DNA from: Paracidovorax citrulli
GTDB taxonomy: Bacteria > Pseudomonadota > Gammaproteobacteria > Burkholderiales > Burkholderiaceae_C
Assembly (NCBI RefSeq): GCF_900100305.1
Contig: NZ_FNEY01000020.1
Coordinates: 32,885 to 96,884 of the forward strand
Reading direction: 5' to 3'
DNA: 64,000 nucleotides
In this document: positions 59,597-64,000 of the stretch, one piece after another
Layout: each line of letters begins with the position of its first letter
Position numbering within the stretch: the stretch's first letter is position 1
The notes under the pieces: generated by a model
The model's input: the letters and a program-made list of their open reading frames with translations, nothing else
The model's database searches: none
What the model was told of the DNA's origin: nothing
Translations under genes and position numbers: made by a program

Positions 59597-60508
59597 TCAG
59601 CCCCTCGGGTGGTGCTGGGCATGCAGCGCCTTGAGCCGCTCCCGCGCCACATGGGTGTAGATCGTCGTGGTGGAGATGTCCGCATGGCCCAGCAGCAGTT
59701 GCACGACCCGCAGGTCCGCGCCGTGGTTGAGCAGGTGCGTGGCGAAGGCATGGCGCAGCGTGTGCGGCGACAGGGGCACGTGGATCCCGGCCGATTGCGC
59801 ATGCTTTTTCACGACCACCCAGAACATGGCACGCGTCATGCCGGCGCCGCGCCGGGTCACGAACAGGTCGTCGGTCCGCTGTCCTGCCAGAATGTCCGCC
59901 CGGGCATGGTCCAGGTACCGCTGCAGCCATTGCGCAGCGACTTCCCCGAAGGGCACGAGGCGCTCCTTGCTGCCCTTGCCCATCACCCGCAGCACGCCCT
60001 CGGCCAGGCCGGCGTGGTAGGTCTTCAAGGTGACGAGTTCGGTCACGCGCAGGCCGCTGGCGTACATGAGCTCCAGCATCGCGCGGTCGCGCAGGCCCAG
60101 GGCCGTGGACGTGTCGGGGGACTGGAGGAGCGCTTCCACCTGCGCGGCCGAGAGGGTCTTGGGCACGCGCATCGGCTGCCGCGCCGCCTGCAGGCGCACG
60201 GTAGGATCGATGGCGATGCGGCGCTCCCGCAGGGCCCACTGGAAATACCGCCGCAGCACCGTAAGCCGGCGGTTGGCCGACGTGGCGCGCGTCTGGGCGT
60301 GGCGCGCCGCGAAATAGGCCTGCAGGTGGTGTTCCATTGTGGCGTCGAGCATGCCCGCGGTATCGGGCACATGCTCCCCGAGCCATTGCGCATAGAGCGC
60401 GAGGTCGCGGCGGTAGGCCGCCAGCGTATTGCGCGAGAGGCCGTCTTCGAGCCAGAGGGTGTCAACGAACGCGTCGATGGCAGCCTGGCTGCCGGGCGAA
60501 AGGGTCAT
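59597..60508 (-). CDS. xerD: Site-specific tyrosine recombinase XerD
   Basis: A 303-residue recombinase that, with XerC, resolves chromosome dimers at dif. The N-terminal SAM-like core-binding domain is complete. The catalytic residues are all visible: R154 (SGLRVTEL), K178/K181 (GKGSKER), H249 and R252 (SPHTLRHAF), H275 and nucleophile Y284 (GHADISTTTIYTHV). The LSPHTLRHAFATHLLNHGADL stretch is XerD-type. It lies between two Bug genes but is not obviously linked to them in function. It is not part of an integron or phage here. Confidence 0.94.
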   Translation of the reverse strand: MTLSPGSQAAIDAFVDTLWLEDGLSRNTLAAYRRDLALYAQWLGEHVPDTAGMLDATMEHHLQAYFAARHAQTRATSANRRLTVLRRYFQWALRERRIAIDPTVRLQAARQPMRVPKTLSAAQVEALLQSPDTSTALGLRDRAMLELMYASGLRVTELVTLKTYHAGLAEGVLRVMGKGSKERLVPFGEVAAQWLQRYLDHARADILAGQRTDDLFVTRRGAGMTRAMFWVVVKKHAQSAGIHVPLSPHTLRHAFATHLLNHGADLRVVQLLLGHADISTTTIYTHVARERLKALHAQHHPRG

Positions 60509-60573
60509 GGGGCGCGAAGTTAACACGCGTCCCCGGATCCTGATGCCGCCCGCCCGGACGGCCGGGCGGCAGG

Positions 60574-61536
60574 TCACTCGAGCGAAAGCTTCTGCTTCTG
60601 CACCACCGCCTTGTAAACATCGAACTCCGCCTTGATCTGCTCGGCGAACTGATCGGGCGTGTTGCCGACGATCAGCGAACCCGTGTCCTCGATGCGCTTG
60701 CGCACGGCCGGATCCTCCAGCGCCTTGCGCACGCCCGCATTGACCTTGTCCACCACGTCCCGCGGCAGGCCCTTCGGGCCGAGGATGCCGTAGTACGCCA
60801 TGCGGTTCACCGGCTCCAGCCCGATCTCCTTGAAGGTCGGGACATTCGGCAGCGCGGCGACGCGTTGCGGCGCGGCCACGACGATGGGCACTAGGCGGTT
60901 CTCCTTGATGAAGGGCAGCGTGGATGGGAGATTGTCGAAGATGATCGGCACCTGGCCGGCCACGGTATCGTTCAGTGCCGGCCCTGCGCCGCGGTAGGGG
61001 ATGTGCGTGACGAAGATCTGCGTCAGGCTCTTGTAGAGCTCCATCTGCAGATGGCCGATCCCGCCGGTGCCGGAGGACGAATAAGAGTACTTGCCCGGAA
61101 CCTTCTTGACTTCCGCGACGAAACCCTTGTAGTCCTTGGCCGGGAAATTGGGATTCACCGCGATGATGTTGGGCGTGGCGGCGATATTGATGATCGGCGT
61201 GAAATCCGTCAGCGGGTTGTAGGGCGTGCGCGGATTGATCGCGGGATTGGCGGCCGTGGTGGACACGGTGGCGATGCCCAGCGAGTACCCGTCCGGCACC
61301 GCCTTGGCCGTTTCGGAAGCGCCGACGATGCCGCCGCCGCCGGCCTTGTTTTCCACCACCACCGGCTGCCCCAGCGCACGTGACAAGGGGTCTGCTATCA
61401 CACGCGCGATGATGTCGGTGGTGCCTCCCGGCGCGAAAGGTACGACCAGACGGATGGGTTTGGAGGGATAGGCCTGGGCCCAGGCACCGCCCGCGGCAGC
61501 AAGAAGCACGAATCCGAACCAATTTCGACGATGCAT
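60574..61536 (-). CDS. Bug-family tripartite tricarboxylate transporter substrate-binding protein, copy 2
   Basis: A 320-residue periplasmic binding protein with a standard signal peptide ([12 protein letters not shown]). The mature N-terminus [19 protein letters not shown] and the [39 protein letters not shown] segments identify the Bug family. No transport membrane genes are adjacent. It differs widely from copy 1, so this is an expansion rather than a recent duplication. The 186 bp upstream include a perfect inverted repeat that may be an operator. Confidence 0.93.
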   Translation of the reverse strand: MHRRNWFGFVLLAAAGGAWAQAYPSKPIRLVVPFAPGGTTDIIARVIADPLSRALGQPVVVENKAGGGGIVGASETAKAVPDGYSLGIATVSTTAANPAINPRTPYNPLTDFTPIINIAATPNIIAVNPNFPAKDYKGFVAEVKKVPGKYSYSSSGTGGIGHLQMELYKSLTQIFVTHIPYRGAGPALNDTVAGQVPIIFDNLPSTLPFIKENRLVPIVVAAPQRVAALPNVPTFKEIGLEPVNRMAYYGILGPKGLPRDVVDKVNAGVRKALEDPAVRKRIEDTGSLIVGNTPDQFAEQIKAEFDVYKAVVQKQKLSLE

Positions 61537-61620
61537 GGCAATCCCTTTGTAACTGCATGAAAACGATGTAGCCCCACGAACGGGGAAGGCATGAGCATCG
61601 TTGCACGCAGCGTCACTCCT

Positions 61621-61640
61621 GGTGAGGAATTACCCTCACC
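61621..61640. promoter_or_regulatory. Inverted repeat, possible operator upstream of the Bug gene
   Basis: A perfect 7-bp inverted repeat GGTGAGG-AATTAC-CCTCACC lies 85 bp upstream of the minus-strand Bug start and 80 bp beyond the TauE/SafE gene stop. Its lack of a T-run and central AT-rich loop suit a protein-binding dyad better than a terminator. Confidence 0.4.
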
Positions 61641-61722
61641 ATCGTGATCTTTGCCGCATCGGTGGTGGATGGCGCGCTCCTCCGGGGAGCCGAGCGCGAC
61701 AGTCTCGGGGCACTGCCCGGTT

Positions 61723-62487
61723 TCAGACAGGCACCATGGCATCCCAGAGAAGTTTGGAACCCAGAAGCATGGAAAACACCAGAAACACCGCCTTCATGCG
61801 GGGCGGCGATAGCGTCTTGGCGGTCCAGGCACCCATCATTCCTCCGACGGCGCACCCCAGCAGCAGGGGAATGCCCAGCTGAAAGTCGATCACGCCCTTG
61901 CTGGCGAAGGTGCTCACCGAGGCCCCGACGACCAGCAGGTTGATGCGCGTCATGACCGAAGCGCTCTGCACGAAGTTGAGCCCGAAGAAATGCATGAGCG
62001 CGAAGATGAGGAAAGTGCCGAAGCCCGCGCCGAAGAATCCGGAATAGACGCACAGCGCGAACACGGTGGCCACGCCCCCGGCCGACATGCGCGGACCGCC
62101 CTGCGCCGCAGCCGCCTCCCGGGAAGACAGGTCCGTGCGGTAGGTGATCCACAGGACCACGGCCATGAGCACGACCACCAGGATCTTGAGCAGGCGCTCG
62201 TCCATGCCCGTGGCCAGCAGCGAACCCGCCACGGAGCCCACTATGCACAGCGGCCAGAGCAGCCAGGGCACGGCGACTTCGGAGCGCTGGTCCCGGCGGT
62301 GCACCAGCGCCCCCGTGGCGAAGGAACCGATCAGCGCGAACTTGACGGTGGCGATCGCGGTGGCGGCGGGATGCCCCAGCAGCAGCAGCAGCGGCACGCC
62401 GAGGGTGACGCCTCCGCCCACGGTGACGGCGACGATGCCGACAATGCCTCCCACGCCCGCGATGGCAGCGCTCAAGAGCATCACCAT
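61723..62487 (-). CDS. TauE/SafE (TSUP) family permease
   Basis: A 254-residue inner-membrane protein with seven to eight predicted transmembrane helices and the repeated TSUP motif (GGIVGIVAVTVGGGVTLGVP and CVYSGFFGAGFGTFLIFAL). Such proteins export sulfite, sulfoacetate or related anions, or carry other small organic anions. The start at 62487 (ATG GTG ATG; SD not clear) overlaps the stop of the carbamoyltransferase gene by 7 bp, so the two are translationally coupled. The substrate may therefore be a product or substrate of that enzyme. Confidence 0.87.
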   Translation of the reverse strand: MVMLLSAAIAGVGGIVGIVAVTVGGGVTLGVPLLLLLGHPAATAIATVKFALIGSFATGALVHRRDQRSEVAVPWLLWPLCIVGSVAGSLLATGMDERLLKILVVVLMAVVLWITYRTDLSSREAAAAQGGPRMSAGGVATVFALCVYSGFFGAGFGTFLIFALMHFFGLNFVQSASVMTRINLLVVGASVSTFASKGVIDFQLGIPLLLGCAVGGMMGAWTAKTLSPPRMKAVFLVFSMLLGSKLLWDAMVPV

Positions 62488-63542
62488 GCGACGGACCTGG
62501 TGGCGGAAGACGGAGGCGCGATGTCCAGGTGCAGGCTGTCGCCCATCAGGGCAGCCGTGGTCAGGCGGAACCGCCCCAGGTAGCGCTGGAGCACCGCCAT
62601 GCGCACGGCCACGCCGTTGGCGGCCTGCCGGAAATAGTGGTTGAAGGGGGTGTCGTCCAGGTCTTCCGGGAGCTCGCCGCCACGGGGCAGGCAATGCATC
62701 ACCACCATGCCGCCCCGCAGGCACTGCAGCAGCCGGCGATCCACGCGGCAGCGCTCCAGCTGCGCCCCATGGGAGGCCGCGTCGCGGAACTGCTCGCGCT
62801 GCACGCGCACGACGTAGAGCACATCCACCTGGCCGAGCATGTCGGCGACGCATGCATGCTCCTGGGCGCCGGCGCCGACCACCTGCGCCAGCGGCACGGG
62901 CTGGGCCTCATCGGCGTCTCCCACTGCATCCACGACGTGCACCCGCACGTCGCGGAAGGCACGCAGCCCGGCCAGCAGCGACTTGGCCGCCCGCGAATAG
63001 CGCAACCCGCCGCAGATGCCCACGCGCAGGCCGTCCAGCGTGCCGAAGTGCTTGCGCATGGTGAAGAGGTCGATCAGGGTCTGCGTCGGATGGCGGTGCA
63101 CGCCTTCGCCCGCGTTCACCACGGGCACGTCCAGCGCCTGCGCCATGCGCTCCACCATGCCGTCCTGCGCATGCCGCGCCACGACCAGGTCCGCATAGTA
63201 GCCCGCCATGCGCAGGGTGTCGGAGGCGCTTTCCCCCAGCCCCATGCGGGTGGTCTGCATGTCGCCCATGCTCAGCACCTTCGCGCCCAGCCGGTGCGCA
63301 GCCGCCTCGAAGCTCAGGCGCGTACGGGTGCTGGGCTCGAAGAACGCGGTGCAGACCAGCGAGCCGGCGAGGCTGTAGGCGAACTCGCCCGGATGGCGGC
63401 AGATGTCCTCGGTCACGTCCAGCAGGTTCTCGATATCCCCTCGCGACCAGTCATCGATCGACACGAGGTTCTTGTGCCCGGCCCGGTGGGGTGGGATGCG
63501 TGTGGGCCCGTCGGCGGGCTGGGGGCGATGGCACTGCGACAC
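62481..63542 (-). CDS. Aspartate/ornithine-carbamoyltransferase-family enzyme, atypical
   Basis: A PyrB/ArgF-family carbamoyltransferase of about 353 residues from the GTG at 63542. The carbamoyl-phosphate loop FFEPSTRTRLSFE (S71-T72-R73-T74), HRHPTQTLIDLF (H151, Q154) and VVRVQRE (R246, Q248) match aspartate carbamoyltransferase. The catalytic lysine of the 80s loop (KGET in ATCase) reads LGES (L102 at the lysine position). The closing motif is HCLPR (283-287), where HCLP is the ornithine-carbamoyltransferase signature and ATCase has HPLPR. The enzyme probably uses a non-standard acceptor. The true start is uncertain: the frame is open to 63662, but that AT-rich region holds an operator-like dyad. 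It overlaps the TSUP permease gene. Confidence 0.78.
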   Translation of the reverse strand: MSQCHRPQPADGPTRIPPHRAGHKNLVSIDDWSRGDIENLLDVTEDICRHPGEFAYSLAGSLVCTAFFEPSTRTRLSFEAAAHRLGAKVLSMGDMQTTRMGLGESASDTLRMAGYYADLVVARHAQDGMVERMAQALDVPVVNAGEGVHRHPTQTLIDLFTMRKHFGTLDGLRVGICGGLRYSRAAKSLLAGLRAFRDVRVHVVDAVGDADEAQPVPLAQVVGAGAQEHACVADMLGQVDVLYVVRVQREQFRDAASHGAQLERCRVDRRLLQCLRGGMVVMHCLPRGGELPEDLDDTPFNHYFRQAANGVAVRMAVLQRYLGRFRLTTAALMGDSLHLDIAPPSSATRSVAW

Positions 63543-63621
63543 TGGAAACAATCTTGTTGTGCGGATGGGCTGACTTTCTGCTTCAATCTTCTTTCCGAGG
63601 CTTCCATAAGAGAAGTTTTTC

Positions 63622-63635
63622 TTTCTTATACGAAA
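63622..63635. promoter_or_regulatory. Near-palindrome TTTCTTATACGAAA, putative operator
   Basis: A 14-bp near-perfect dyad (12 of 14 positions pair) in an AT-rich stretch upstream of the carbamoyltransferase, resembling the TTTC-N-TATA-N-GAAA shape bound by IclR- or GntR-type regulators. It argues that the bases from about 63560 to 63671 are a promoter region rather than coding. Confidence 0.4.
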
Positions 63636-63671
63636 CATAAAAATCATTTTGGAAACAACCATTGATCTAGA

Positions 63672-64000
63672 TGTGATGTCTCAATAGGTTGTTCATCCAG
63701 GCCCGACCTGGGAAGCTGTGGTTACCAGGCCCCAGCAACTCAGGACAGGACACCGGATGAACAGTCATAAGCATGCGCGATTGACCCGCGCAGGTCGAGC
63801 CCTTCTGGTCGACAGAGTGCTCCAGCAGAACTGGACGATGCGCCAAGCCAGCGAAGCCGCAGGCGTGAGCCTGCGCACCGGCTACAAGTGGATGGCCCGC
63901 TTTCGCAACGAAGGCCCCGATGGCTTGCTCGACCGCAGCTCCCGCCCGCACCGCAGCCCCCAGGCCTGCCCACCCGAGCAGGTCCAGCTGTTCGAACAGC
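63672..64000 (+). mobile_element. IS481-family insertion sequence, left end (truncated by the window)
   Basis: The left terminus TGTGATGTCTCAATAGGTTG begins at 63672, just after a CTAG (63667-63670). TGTGA..TCAATAGGTTG is the known shape of the IS481 terminal inverted repeat, and CTAG is the preferred IS481 target. The transposase gene follows after about 85 bp. The right end lies beyond the window, so completeness cannot be judged. Confidence 0.85.
63757..64000 (+). CDS. IS481-family transposase, N-terminal part
   Basis: The first 81 residues of an IS481 transposase, cut by the window edge. The N-terminal helix-turn-helix domain is clear: NSHKHARLTRAGRALLVDRV, then the HTH_29-like SEAAGVSLRTGYKWMARFRN and DGLLDRSSRPHRSP. 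The DDE catalytic residues would follow outside. The reading frame is open and undamaged so far. Confidence 0.9.
   Translation, partial: MNSHKHARLTRAGRALLVDRVLQQNWTMRQASEAAGVSLRTGYKWMARFRNEGPDGLLDRSSRPHRSPQACPPEQVQLFEQ

Noticed and set aside
59597..60508. A dif site near xerD
   Set aside because: No 28-bp XerC/XerD dyad with the central hexanucleotide is visible around the gene; dif is normally near the terminus, not next to xerD.
63542..63662. ATG starts of the carbamoyltransferase at 63638, 63647 and 63662
   Set aside because: They lie in an AT-rich stretch with an operator-like dyad, and the N-terminal residues do not resemble the family; a downstream GTG is preferred, though not proven.

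Overview
The window reads as chromosomal DNA of a GC-rich betaproteobacterium. The gene complement (RoxA-type uL16 hydroxylase, orphan Bug-family solute-binding proteins, dapA-bamC, coaBC-dut, pyrG-kdsA-eno-ftsB, parE/parC) points to Burkholderiales, most likely Comamonadaceae and close to Acidovorax. The genus is an inference from gene content and style; no rRNA or other marker is present. I recognised about 60 protein genes and no tRNA, rRNA or CRISPR array.

Layout. 1-5 kb: the 3' part of a TonB-dependent siderophore receptor, an uncharacterised dinucleotide-binding protein and an aldehyde dehydrogenase. 5-11.4 kb: a complete minus-strand RND efflux operon (adaptor, pump, outer-membrane factor) behind a MerR/SoxR-type promoter. 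11.4-17 kb: a degenerate alpha/beta hydrolase divergent from a LysR regulator, a VF530-type protein, and a three-gene cassette of NUDIX hydrolase, adenosylhomocysteinase-like dehydrogenase and EamA transporter. 17-22.6 kb: an alpha-E/ATP-grasp pair and comEC. 22.6-25 kb: an accessory patch with a glycine-zipper protein plus a small partner, and a zeta-toxin pair. 25-30 kb: ridA-pdxY and two chemoreceptors. 30.4-35.7 kb: parE, a lytic transglycosylase and parC. 35.8-46.3 kb: an MFS carrier, a methyltransferase, dapA-bamC-MBL, RoxA, an FKBP, envelope lipoproteins and dut-coaBC. 46.4-52.5 kb: pyrG-kdsA-(DUF1330)-eno-ftsB, interrupted by a two-gene accessory insertion. 52.6-58.4 kb: hslO, a gamma-class carbonic anhydrase homologue, DUF455 and tandem EAL/HDOD proteins with a degenerate EAL domain. 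58.4-64 kb: two Bug proteins around xerD, a TauE/SafE permease, an atypical carbamoyltransferase and the left end of an IS481-type element.

How the parts work together. Most of the window is housekeeping: nucleotide, lysine, KDO and CoA synthesis, chromosome decatenation, outer-membrane assembly and stress chaperoning. Accessory modules sit between these blocks. The most unusual are (i) the NUDIX/SAHH-like/EamA cassette, which looks like a make-and-move pathway for an unknown small molecule; (ii) two toxin/immunity-like gene pairs (22.7-23.8 kb and 49.5-50.8 kb) with no secretion machinery nearby; (iii) a carbamoyltransferase whose motifs mix ATCase and OTCase features; and (iv) an esterase-fold protein that has lost its nucleophile. 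Several genes also have a -10-like hexamer 6-8 nt before the start codon and no Shine-Dalgarno, which suggests leaderless transcripts.
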